Below are positions 45,868 to 55,770 of a stretch of DNA of 64,000 nt, in pieces. This DNA comes from Meconema thalassinum (lineage: Eukaryota; Arthropoda; Insecta; Orthoptera; Tettigoniidae). A program made the translations under genes and the position numbers. Numbering within the stretch: position 1 is the first letter of the stretch; each line of letters begins with the position of its first letter. The stretch is taken from positions 369,383,387-369,447,386 of the forward strand of contig OX336388.2 in NCBI GenBank assembly GCA_946902985.2. The letters are read 5' to 3'. Below the pieces are notes generated by a model, which was given only the letters and a program-made list of their open reading frames with translations, did no database searches and was not told the origin of the DNA.

Positions 45868-46235
45868 CTTGGCACGGTGGGTGAGTGGTTATCGTGTCGG
45901 ACTATCAACCCCAAGCTTGCAGGTTTGCTCCTCGCCATGGTAAGTGCTTTTCGAAAGGCGACAAATATCATGACAAGCATGTCATACGTTGTTGGCATGT
46001 TAAAGTATCCATTTGAATTCCGTAGGCCGTCTTCATATGACAAAATTAATCTCGGGAGTTTCCGCCAACACAAAGTTCCTCCATTCTCTACTAGAAAGCG
46101 CTATAGTGACAAGGTGCTTAGATATCTAACCTCCTCGATTTCCATAGCGCTCCAAGAAGACAACAAAATTCGACATGCAAGCTGCCCTCTGTGTGACAAA
46201 TAACAAAGCTTGCACCCGAGGCCATACGATATTTG
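45868..46235 (+). mobile_element. SINE family D, complete copy
   Basis: The tRNA-like head GGCACGGTGGGTGAGTGGTTATCGTG is followed by the body shared with 5920-6244 and 40640-41000 (ATGTCATACGTTG, TTTCCGCCAACACAAAG, AATTCGACATGCAAGCTGCC). The 3' end is CCATACGATATTTGATAATA. Confidence 0.85.
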
Positions 46236-46386
46236 ATAATAAAACACTTACTCAAACTCAATACATTAATGGAACGTGACGAAGCGCCATTACATGGATA
46301 ACACAGACCGAAAAACAGCAGACAAACACACACAGAACAAAAGACAAACAAACACCGTCTGGTCAAGGAACTTAGTTATTTAACAA

Positions 46387-46424
<38 letters not shown>
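46387..46424. repeat. (ATT)n microsatellite
   Basis: About 13 ATT repeats. The following 46445-46530 contains a B-box-like GGGTTCGATTTCTGG and may be a SINE head. Confidence 0.9.
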
Positions 46425-46426
<2 letters not shown>

Positions 46427-46969
46427 ACTCGTGTTATTATTATTAGGTTCCTTGGTGGGTAAATCTCTGTGTCTCTGTGTCTGTCTCATGACGCCAAGAT
46501 GTAGGGTTCGATTTCTGGCCGTGGAAGTCGATTTTCTGAAGGGCGACAAAGAACCACAGCACCCAGTACTATATCGTTTGCTAAAAGCTCAGATGTGTCA
46601 CATTATGGTGATTAAAATATAAAATCAATAAAATCTCACTCGTACGTCGCTCAGTTAAGTTCTGATTTTCACTATCGGATGGCAGTGTTAAACAGAACAC
46701 AAAATTGGGGAGCTAACTGACTCATGGCTCCAACTCAAAAAGTCTACGCGGCGGCAACTGAAGACATTCGATTATTTTTATTATTATTACTCGCCGAAAC
46801 ATAATATGTAAAGAAAACAGATGTCGCGCGCAACGATATTCACACTGAGGCGGTCCGGCATCACGCATCATCAGTCAGGAAACAGGCGATAGCGTAACAA
46901 CTACTCCGCTGAGATAAGTAGCCATATACATAATAGATTTGAAGTTCATACTCTAAAACTCAGCAATTC

Positions 46970-47145
46970 TAAAGGGAGGTGGCGCGCAGTTCGTCACTCC
47001 TGTGGGGGTCCGGGCGGGGACACCAAGAGCCCGCCGATGAGCCTAGCTTGGTGTCCTAGGCGAAACCCCACACAAGACACGGCACAAACCTAGAAGAATT
47101 GCTGAGTTTTAATTCACCGGCCGTGAAAGCCAATATACCATCTTT
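46970..47145 (+). repeat. 176 bp direct repeat, unit 1
   Basis: A GC-rich segment from TAAAGGGAGGTGGCGCGCAG to CCAATATACCATCTTT. It reads base-for-base the same as 47223-47398, 253 bp downstream. A diverged part recurs at 57744-57812, so it belongs to an interspersed family. Confidence 0.95.
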
Positions 47146-47222
47146 TTGGAAGCCTTCATAGGGAGGTTAAGGCTGCTTGAACTTTTAGTTCTCGTAGTCA
47201 AGTGGTGCAGTTGCACCTTATA

Positions 47223-47398
47223 TAAAGGGAGGTGGCGCGCAGTTCGTCACTCCTGTGGGGGTCCGGGCGGGGACACCAAGAGCCCGCCGATGAGCCTAGC
47301 TTGGTGTCCTAGGCGAAACCCCACACAAGACACGGCACAAACCTAGAAGAATTGCTGAGTTTTAATTCACCGGCCGTGAAAGCCAATATACCATCTTT
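47223..47398 (+). repeat. 176 bp direct repeat, unit 2
   Basis: Identical to unit 1 as far as I can read, separated from it by 77 bp of unrelated sequence. Identity in an otherwise decayed neighbourhood implies a very recent duplication, gene conversion, or an assembly artefact. Confidence 0.95.
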
Positions 47399-47429
47399 CA
47401 TACTCTAAGTTTATTTTCATTTTTAATAT

Positions 47430-47945
47430 ATTATGTTGTTCTACAGAAAAGGAATCTGTTGACATCGAATATAGATTTAGGTATTATGATGTCATATTTG
47501 AAAGCCATTGTCTGGAGCTTGGTACTCTATGGAGGTGAAACTTGGACTGTTGAAGCAGCAGAAAAAGGAGAATTGAATCGTTTGAAATGTGGTGTTACAG
47601 GAGAACGAAAAAGATCAGATGGGTAGATAGGGTTACAAATGAAGAGGTAGAGAATGAGAGGACAAATGTTCATGGCGACTGCTAATGAAGAGAAGAGATA
47701 GGTTGGTATAGGACACATACTAAGGCACCAATAAATAGCAAGCTTAGTTATGGAAGGAAGGGTCGAGGGCAAGAACTGTAGGTGTAGACCAACGTTAGAA
47801 TATGTTAAACAGATTGCCTCGGATGTAGGATGTGGTAGCTATGTAATGATGAAACGATTAGCTCCGGTCAGGGAGGCATTGAGAGCCGCATCAAACCAGT
47901 CAAAAGACTAAAGAGTCAAACAACAACAACAACAACAACAAGATA
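47430..47945 (+). pseudogene. LINE 3' end with (CAA)n tail
   Basis: The frame gives ILTSNIDLGIMMSYLKAIVW and LVLYGGETWTVEAAEKGELN, where YGCETW has become YGGETW. It then runs through HILRHQ and MEGRVEGKNCRCRPTLEYVK. The end is DVGCGSYVMMKRLAPVREALRAASNQSKD, just before a (CAA)n tail at 47918-47942. A stop after SDG and two shifts break the frame. It is the same family as 23080-23520; the 5' side is truncated. Confidence 0.75.
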
Positions 47946-48100
47946 ATACACATACGTAATTAAAAAAAACCTTATAAACAAACTAACCATATACGAACGA
48001 GACTCAATCTATGAATCGTAATATGAACACTAACTAAACGCAATAAACTTAGGCTATTGAAATTAGATAATAAGTGTATAAAACCTCACCACAGTGATCA

Positions 48101-48141
48101 GGATCTGATGATGACCGCTTGAAAGTCAAAACATGTAATCC
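48101..48141 (+). ncRNA. Hammerhead-ribozyme-like motif 2
   Basis: GGAT (48101-48104) pairs with ATCC (48138-48141) as stem I. The perfect core CTGATGA lies at 48105-48111. Stem II is TGAC/GTCA around CGCTTGAAA. The GAAA box reads AAAA here, followed by C-AT-G-TA at the cleavage position. One core base is therefore altered. The layout is the same as motif 3. Confidence 0.45.
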
Positions 48142-48171
48142 TAAAATTGACCCATTTTAAGTTACGTTGGT

Positions 48172-49463
48172 TGGTTCCTCAGTTTAGGGGTTATGACAAT
48201 GCGCTCATATACCCCCTGTACTTTGGGTGTGTGTAGAATTTGTCTGATAACCTTTGTTAGTTCTGATGACTGTATTAGTGTGCGTTATCTGTGATTCAGG
48301 TAGAAGGACTGCAGACGATTAATTTTTTCAAGTAGTGCCTACTTTTGCCACCAAATGCTACCATCCACGACACCTAGCTGCGGACGAGGCTACAAAATGC
48401 CATCGCAGTCAGCTCCCGGTGGCGAACGTTGGAAATAACCTAAAAATTTTTGCTGCCACAAGTGTAATTAGCAGAAGGTTCTCTTTCATGCCATAAATCT
48501 ATGACATGGGACCGCCGCACAATGGGTCAAAATCAAAATCTAGGGGGCAAAATTATTTTTACGTTTGAATCATGAATTTAGAGTGAAAGCAACGTATAAA
48601 TCTTGTTTACTTCATAATAAACATCAGTTAAGACCTTTTTTAAGCTACGTCTACACATGCAATATATTGTCTATGACTAGGAGTAGGATAGAGCATGCAG
48701 TTATCTCTCCAGAACAAATTTTCTACCCCTAATTTACTTTTAACAAAGCCACAAAGTTCCACTTTTGGCATAATCGTCGAACCCAGTGCTTCAAACAGTT
48801 GTAAACGTGTGAAAACTGGTTGAGCGGCATCTTCTAAAAATTAAAATAACTAAGTAAGTTGCAAAAAGATGCAAAAATCTTATAACAGGCGTAAACTACA
48901 AGACTTTATCTACATTTTAACATTAAGTAGAAAGTGACGCAGTGTGACGCGACATACTTAGAATCTAAGTGAAAATATAATTTTAAAAATAATAGTTAAA
49001 TGTTATATAAGGCAAATATAGCTAAAATTACGTAACAATTACGCCCATTAATAACTGAAACACGTTACAAGGATCATACCTTCAGCTGCATGTTCCATCT
49101 TAAAGCATCACACTAACCACAAAGACAACCAAACCACAGCCACTTACATTCACCCTCCAATTCAGACTGCTCGAACAGTGGTGACAGATTTACACAAAGA
49201 TGCGTTTATATCCCAGAATAGTGAGCGGCAATTATATGAGAAGTAATACATTTTGATTTTTTAATTATGAAAATAAATAATTTGGTTCTCATAGAATTTC
49301 GATTTTGACCCACTGTGCGCCGGCTTTACTTCCCCTCCGAAGGAAGGCATACTGAGGGACTTTCAACGCTCTTAAAAAATCCGTCGACTTCGGCCAGGTT
49401 AGAACCCGCGATCTTAGGCAGAGAAGTTCAGCATGCTACCAACTACGCCACCCAAGCCGCTCA
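48172..49463 (-). mobile_element. SINE family B, copy 2, split by a Transib-type element
   Basis: The two parts (48172-48517 and 49318-49463) join across the insertion to give the family order found uninterrupted at 62868-63383. The join is at GGGACCGCCGGCTTTACTTCCCC. The head side reads, on the minus strand, GTTCTAACCTGGCC-type B-box remains. It begins immediately after the hammerhead-like motif region. Confidence 0.9.
48518..49317. mobile_element. Non-autonomous Transib-like transposon, 800 bp
   Basis: The inverted ends are CACAATGGGTCAAAATC and CACAGTGGGTCAAAATC, extending with mismatches to about 26 bp. The flanking 5 bp duplication is CGCCG (48513-48517, 49318-49322). Transib elements, the relatives of the RAG recombinase, have CACWRTG ends resembling the recombination-signal heptamer and make GC-rich 5 bp duplications, so both features fit. 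No transposase is encoded. The empty site is known from other SINE B copies. Confidence 0.85.
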
Positions 49464-50134
49464 TTATAAGTTAAGTTATCATAACTTATACATGTATTCC
49501 TTTCCAGAAGTGATTTACATATTATTCATATATTATTATATATTGCATCCCGCCTAGTCATTGGGAAATCTCGTGTTGACCGACTGAAGAGTTACAACTG
49601 ACAGCCAGATATACAGTAATAGCCATCCTCTTATCACAAGCTCTAATTAAAAGAGAGACGGGCTTAATACGTATTCTCACCCAATCTAGGAGAGGTGAGC
49701 TTTTGTGTGTGTTATATCTCTCTTTAATGGCCAAGTAGCTATCCAATCCACCGTCCAACACTTTGCTTACCCTTCCTCTAAAATATGCCCACAAGGAGAA
49801 ATATTGCTGCTGTTATGTATTGCATCCCGTACAGAATCGATTCAAGTTAGCTCTCACGCTGTGATAAACGTTTAACCAAAGTTACAAGTGGATACCCTAG
49901 AAACGGGCGAGAAGCGGGAAGTAGCAAGCTCAGGGCTTACTAGAAACTTCGCCTGGTGTTTGCTTGCTCTCTAATTGAGCTGGTAGCCTCTCCAAGGAAG
50001 TTTCTACTTCAACACAGGTCGTACGGACAGTTGTTTTCTTACCAGCAAGTATAAATGGCAGTCGGTGTTATGAGCATTGTTTAAGTACATCACTTAATGA
50101 ATATCTTAAGCAAGGAAGGATCTTTGTATCCAGG
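49464..50134. other. Unassigned intergenic DNA
   Basis: No repeat partner or credible gene. Short frames at 49558-49794 (-) have no motif. Confidence 0.45.
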
Positions 50135-50246
50135 GATAAACTCGCGGATATTCGCAATAGTTTTCGCTAGGCGGATATAGTTTGCATGGCTGTGCGGATA
50201 GTGGATAGGCTGCGGATAATATTTGGAGAATCTTTTAGAATACAAT

Positions 50247-50562
50247 GCCGGCCCTATGGTGTTGGGGTAGCGCGCCTGCTTCTCGCCCAGAGGCTCCGGG
50301 TTCGATTCCCGACTCTGTCAGTTATTTTAAAAACTGACGTGAGGTTTGGAACGGAGTGCACTCAGCCTCCTGAGGACAATTGAGTAGCTGTCTGACAGCG
50401 AGGCAGCGCCCCGATCACGAAAACCAAGATTAACGGCCGAGGGGACCCGATGCGCTGATCAAGCGTCACCCCAAAATCTGCAGGACAAATGGCTGGGCAG
50501 CGGTCGCTTGGGCGGCCTAGGTCCTTCATGGGCTGTATAGTGCCAGAGGTTGACTTTTTTTT
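50247..50562 (+). mobile_element. tRNA-derived SINE, family A, copy 3 (14 bp TSD)
   Basis: A complete copy: head GGTGTTGGGGTAGCGCGCCT, B box GGGTTCGATTCCCG, full body, and a T-rich end. It is flanked by TTTTAGAATACAAT at 50233-50246 and 50563-50576. The intact 14 bp duplication and good B box make it the youngest of the three A copies. Confidence 0.92.
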
Positions 50563-51249
50563 TTTTAGAATACAATTCGAACTTGTTTAGTCCTAATATC
50601 ATTACTAGGACCCAGATGTTTATTATGACATATCATATTTTTTGCATGACAAATGTAAGATGATAATTTTAGTTAATCTCGTTGAAATTATGTCATTAAG
50701 CATAATTAATACTCCGAACAGGAAATGATTGCATTTCTGGCTGTATAACATTGATTTTAAACGTAGCAAATGATATACTAAGCCTATAGGTAGGGGCCGT
50801 ATTTTTTGGTAATAGCGATACGCGCGAAATTTTTTCATACCTCCTTTCTTGCCTATATATGACCTTGTAGGTACTTAAAGTAGCGTATTTTAGCAAAAAT
50901 GAACTCGCGAAATATCATGAAATCTGATTTATTGACGAATTGCACAAATAATCACGAAATATACTCCACTTGGTACGAAAATGCTAAATATTATCGAAAA
51001 AGCTCTCCAATACACGTTTAAATGCTCTGAGGAATTGACCGTCGTGGTTTCCTTCTCATTTGATTGATAATGTTGCATATTCTCTATACAAAAGCCCACA
51101 ACGCCGGAAGTATGTGTATTCAGTTCAGCTATTGATGAAAATCGATATCCGCTATCGATTACATCAAATGGCGTTGTGGTCGTAGATACATCAGTGAGAG
51201 TTTGCGACTGATAAAACTATCGGAAAACATCCAGCTTTAAAGTATAGAA

Positions 51250-51708
51250 ATGCCGAAAATTAAAGTCACAACAGTTTTCTTGAGGGCCGAGGAATACAAC
51301 AGTGAGGGGTTCTATGTATTTGACGCTGCAAGAAAGGTTATAATGTGTAAATACTCCAATGTTCGTATTCAGTGGGAGCGAAAAGACACGTGCAATAAAC
51401 ACTGCAGAGATTCAGCAACGTATAAAAAGAGGAAGAAAGAAGGAAATCAACATAATTCTAAGCGGCAAATAACATTCGGCGATACTCTACACACCGCAAA
51501 GAAGCTTAAAAACCCCCTTATCACATATTCTGTTAGATTTATCCCATACTATAATGAAGAGTTCAGAAGAAACATTGATCATTATGACAATTTATTTCGC
51601 GAAATACCCACCGAAATAGCGTCAGTTTTGACACAGAAATCAACGGTTTTATTTCACCAAGAAATAAGGCCCTTACCTTTAGGGAACGACTTTTTCCCAA
51701 ATGTCTAA
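51250..51708 (+). CDS. CGGBP1-like / hAT-associated BED-type zinc-finger ORF
   Basis: The 152-residue frame starts MPKIKVTTVFLRAEEY. It shows FDAARKVIMCKYSNVRIQWERKDTCNKHC, the pattern of CGGBP1-like proteins and hAT N-terminal zinc fingers (C-x2-C...H-x4-H). The second zinc ligand is Ser (CKYS for CKYC). SKRQITFGDTLHTAKKLK after the finger is also family-typical. From about residue 110 the sequence departs from the family, suggesting a frameshift. The ATG at 51250 is the first in frame and starts the family's usual MPK. No hAT catalytic domain follows. Likely a transposon-derived fossil; a domesticated gene cannot be excluded. Confidence 0.5.
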   Translation: MPKIKVTTVFLRAEEYNSEGFYVFDAARKVIMCKYSNVRIQWERKDTCNKHCRDSATYKKRKKEGNQHNSKRQITFGDTLHTAKKLKNPLITYSVRFIPYYNEEFRRNIDHYDNLFREIPTEIASVLTQKSTVLFHQEIRPLPLGNDFFPNV

Positions 51709-52035
51709 ATATGTTGCTTTAGTAATTTTATACTTTATCTAATTAAAACTACTATTATTGTAATGCCAGTAGATTCGGATAACAAACGTGGGAATACGGA
51801 AAAAAGTCGTGCGGATGTGGATAACGTTTAGTTTATCCGCGCAGGGCTCTAACCATAGGGCATGGCAATTCACGTCAAAAATATCATATGTATTGAACCT
51901 GGTCTACCTTGATGAGAGGAAAACAGCTTGACCGCTGTGCCACCGCGCACCCTTAATGAATATTTTAACACCTAAGTTAAATTTTTAGTCGGCTTTCGAG
52001 TTATAAAACTAGACTAATGAGATCCACACCAGAAA

Positions 52036-52068
<33 letters not shown>

Positions 52069-52076
52069 TGTGTGTA
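52036..52076. repeat. (GA)n(TG)n microsatellite
   Basis: A GA tract passes directly into a TG tract. Confidence 0.95.
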
Positions 52077-52329
52077 TGTAGGACACACCACACACAAAAC
52101 ACAAACACCGCCCAAAAATACAAAACACACAAGGAAACGAAATAAATATATGAATTATTTATACACTTAATTAAATACGTCTCACACAATGGGGGGCCAT
52201 AGAGATCTATTTAGCTAAGGTAATCAAACCACTCAACTTAACGGACAAAATAAATTGTTAGGAGTGCTGGCCCCTAATCACACTTTTTCCAACAACAAAC
52301 AGGAAACAACAACGATGGCAGGGTTAGTG

Positions 52330-53300
52330 AAATAAAGGGGGAACCAATAATAAAGGGATACATTTCAAACAGGTAAGTTGTACTTTGTATCTCTTGCCCT
52401 TATCTCTACCCATCCTGATAACTTCATCTACATCAGAGTTCCCAAAATTAATTAGCACACCAAGGGAACAAAAGTTTGGTAACATTCGCCTGTTACTGTT
52501 GCACGAGTGAAGTTGAAACTGCTCTAAGCTGCAGCGTGGAAGACACCCAACCAGATAAGTAGTAGCCTGTACTATACAGTACAGCCATAATTGACCATTT
52601 ACAACCATATTGTCACTCCAAACAGACAAAATTCTGGATTTCTATCACCATTTTAGCATTTCACCTAACATCATAAATACTACAACTAACATATACCGAC
52701 AAGTTGCATCACCAATACTGCAATTAAATAGGTGTACATATTGTAAATATTTTCACCCGTATTTTCATACATAGATTTTATAGCCTAAGTGTAATGGATC
52801 TGGTGATGATCGCTTGACGATCGAAACTGGTCATCCTAGTGTATTTATTAATTTCATGTAATTTTGTTCAGGAATAGGGTATGACCCAACTCTTTTGGGT
52901 ACATTCGTGTTCACCGACTTAAAAGCACCAAACCTTTGTTTACTAAGGCAACACTGAAAAATGACTTCAAACCATATAACACCAAGGGAAATTTGGAGGG
53001 TAGATCATTTGGGCTTTCATTTCCACCTTCCCTTATTTCGTAAGTGAAGACTCCTTTTTTCCTCTAAGCCTTCATGGTCGCCTGTTTCTGCCATCCTAAT
53101 TTATTTACTTCCTCTTCTAACAGCTTCACATTATCTTTTAGATTCTTTATCTCTTCACTCTTTTGAACAAGCCTTTCTGTCACCATTCTCATCTCTTCCT
53201 TTACACAACAGGTCTTCGTCTCCTTAACTTTATTACATTGTTTACGTAGAATGTCACAGATCTGATCAGTTTGGCATGCTTTCTTTTCAATCTCCCTTAT
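52330..53300 (-). pseudogene. LINE ORF1-like remnant in two pieces
   Basis: On the minus strand, 53300-53066 encodes a coiled coil (ACQTDQICDILRKQ..., MRMVTERLVQKSEEIKNLKD, NVKLLEEEVNKLGWQ). Then 52629-52324 encodes, near its middle, GVLINFGNSDVDEVIRMGRDKGKRYKVQL. A coiled coil followed by the DIDxxxRxGRxKGxRPxxV motif is the architecture of many LINE ORF1 proteins. The part between carries other sequence, including a hammerhead-like motif on the opposite strand, so the gene is broken. Reading the coiled coil as a host exon is less likely because it abuts the repeat end at 53303. Confidence 0.45.
52796..52836 (+). ncRNA. Hammerhead-ribozyme-like motif 3 (best preserved)
   Basis: Stem I is GGAT (52796-52799) with ATCC (52833-52836). 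The core is CTGGTGA (52800-52806; canonical CUGAUGA with one change). Stem II is GATCG/CGATC, five perfect pairs around CTTGA. GAAA is at 52823-52826, then C-TG-G as a one-pair stem III, then TC with cleavage expected after 52832. The elements fall in correct type I order in 41 bases. Such minimal hammerheads are known in Penelope-like elements and may need dimers for activity; the host element is not identified here. Confidence 0.5.
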
Positions 53301-53302
53301 TA

Positions 53303-53383
53303 GCCTACTTTCGATTTTTGCAAAAAGTGGAAGTAGACTATGAGATCTACACAGGGCCAAAAATTGGGTGGCTGTGTGTGTCT

Positions 53384-53416
<33 letters not shown>

Positions 53417-55290
53417 TGAGTGTGTGTACTCTGAATGTCTGCCCCCCCCTATCAATTCGAACACGGTCAAACCGAATTGAACGAAATTGGGTGCAGAGGT
53501 ACAACCAGCAAAGGGTACCTCAGTGTCATGTTTGATATCGCCGCCATCTTGACGGACACGTATTGGCGGCCACCCAAATGTTCAAAGCTTAATTCAAATT
53601 ACGAATAACCTAATCATCCGTTCTCAACCAAATTTTGCATCAGTATAGCCCTATGTACGAAGAATCTTTTAACCAAACTCCAAAGTCATCAGCACAATAC
53701 TTTCCGGATGGCGGCTATGTTTGTGTGCAAATCGATTCCCCCTATCAATTAAAACACGGTGAAACTGAATTGAACAAAATTTGGTATGTAGCACTACCAA
53801 AGGACACCTCAGTTGCATGTTTTATATCGCCGCCATCTTGACGAAAACGTAATGGTGGCCAACCAAATTTTAAAAGCTTGAATCAAATTACGACCAACCT
53901 AAACATCTGATCTCTACCAAATTTTGCAACGCTATACCTTTGTGTATGAAGAAACGTTTGGCCAAACTACAAGTTCATCAGCTCAATACTTTGTGGATGG
54001 CAGCCATGTATGTGTGCAAATCGATTTCCCCTATCTATTCAAACACGGTGAAACCGAATTGAACAACATTTGGTACAGAGGTAGCACTAGGAAAGGGCAC
54101 CTTACTGTCATGTTTTAAATTGCCACTGTCTTGACGGAAACGTGATGGCGACCACCCAGATGTTGAAAGCTTTAATATAATTACTACCAATCCAATAATC
54201 TGATCTCTACCAAATTTTTCAACAACCTACCTTTATATAGGAGGCAGATTTTGTCTAAACTGCAAGATCATCAGCCCAATAAATTGCAGATAGCGGCCAT
54301 GTATTTGTGCAAATAGATTCCCACTATCAATTCAAACACGGTGAAACCTAATTGAACGAAATTTGGTACAGTGGTAGCACTGGCAAAGGGCACTCCAGTG
54401 TCGTGTTTTATATTGCCACCATCTTGACGAAAACGTAATGGTGGACACCGAAATGTTGAAAGCATGAATCAAATTAAGACCAACCTAATCATTTGATCTC
54501 TATAAAATTTTGCAACAATATACCTTTATGTATAAAGAAACTTTTGACCAAACTACAAGGCCATCAGCTCAATAATTTGCGGATGTCGGCCAGGTATGTG
54601 TGCAAATCGATTCCCCCTATCTTTTCAACACGGTGAAACCGAATTGAACGAAATTTGGTACAGAGGTAGCACTAGCAAAGGGCATCTCAGTGTTATATCG
54701 CCGCCATCTTGACGGAAACGTAATGGTGGCCACCCAAATGTAAAAAGCTTAAATCAAATTACGACCAACCTAATCATCTGGTCTCTACCAACTTTTGTAA
54801 CAATATACCTTTATGTCAGAAGCATTCTTTGACCAAGCTACAAAGTCATCAGTCCAATTGTTTGTATATAGCGGCCATGTTTGTGTGCAAATCGATTCCC
54901 CCTATCAATTCAAACATGGTAAAACCGAATTGAACGAAATTTGGTACAGAGGTAGCACTAGCAAAGAGCACCTCAGTGTCATGTGTTATATCGCCGCCAT
55001 CTTAACAGAAACGGATTGGCAGACACTCAAATTTTAAAAGCTTAAATCAAATTACGACCAACGTATCATTTGATCTCTACCAAATTTTGCAACAACATAC
55101 CTTTCTGTGGGAAGTGACTTTTTATTGAACTACAAGGTCATCAGCCCAATAGTTTACATAAAGCGGCCATGTATGTGTGCAAATCGATTCCCCATATCAT
55201 TTCACACACGGTGAAACCGAATTGAATGGTTTTTTTTACAGATGTAGCACTAGCAAAGGGTACCTTATATTCGTGCTTAATATCCGTATA
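53303..55290 (-). mobile_element. Helentron/HINE-like element with 290 bp satellite core
   Basis: The low-coordinate end is the hairpin TAGCCTACTTTCGATTTTTGCAAAAAGTGGAAGTAGACTA-type terminus (53303-53342) also seen at 2536-2574. It is followed by CACAGGGCCAAAAATT, a TG tract (53376-53424) and the tandem core. The hairpin end is taken as 3', so the element is assigned to the minus strand. No Rep or helicase frame is present. The high-coordinate end is diffuse near 55290. Confidence 0.6.
53447..55290. repeat. 290 bp tandem satellite, about 6.3 units
   Basis: The words ATCGATTCCCCCTATCAATT recur at 53731, 54020, 54313, 54606, 54891 and 55183 (periods 289, 293, 293, 285, 292), with an earlier partial start at 53447. 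Each unit also carries CACGGTGAAACCGAATTGAA, GAAATTTGGTACAGAGGTAG, ATCGCCGCCATCTTGACG and ACTACAAGGTCATCAGCCC. Frames of 61-78 residues repeat from unit to unit and are artefacts. Confidence 0.92.
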
Positions 55291-55770
55291 GCACGTTGTA
55301 TTTCAACAAGCTACTACAACCAACATTCGATTATACTCCTTGAAAAGGACAAAGAGTTATAGCAATACGCATTCATTTAGGATAAAGTAGGTTATATGTT
55401 CTTCACTGAACATCTTGTTTTTTAAATGTCTTGTCTTCCTAACTGTTCAGGCCCTCAGTTTGACTCCACTCCTACAATTATCAACGGCGTCACTACAACC
55501 TCCGCTGCCATCCCCATCACCATAACCCCCATTATGCTCAGTGACATTGCCCACTATCACTTTCCGGGCTCCGATATCGCACTTCACTGCCAGCGGCCGA
55601 TGATCACCAGGTACTACTGAATAGCGATTCCCATTTTCTTAAGCTTCACTACACATTGCTCCTTGCTTGCTTGGTTGATGACTATCTGAGATTTGGAACA
55701 GAGGATATTCTATTTAGGTACTTTGTATCATGTTCTCAACAAACCCAGGCCAAATTTAGGTAGTATTATA
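55291..55770. other. Unassigned intergenic DNA
   Basis: It contains a 64-residue Thr/Ile-rich frame (55426-55620) without a motif. Nothing else is recognised. Confidence 0.4.

Larger units (their letters stand above)
50135..51850 (+). mobile_element. hAT-like element with subterminal GCGGATA motifs (tentative)
   Basis: GCGGATA-type words cluster at both sides of the ORF: 50143, 50171, 50194 and 50211 on the left; 51772, 51811 and, inverted (TTATCCGCGC), 51831 on the right. Multiple short subterminal motifs around a CGGBP1/hAT-type ORF are typical of hAT transposons. Exact ends and target duplication are not resolved. A SINE A copy has inserted in the left part. Confidence 0.4.

Noticed and set aside
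46970..47398. LTRs of a short retrotransposon
   Set aside because: Only 77 bp separate the repeats, with no TG...CA ends, primer-binding site or polypurine tract.
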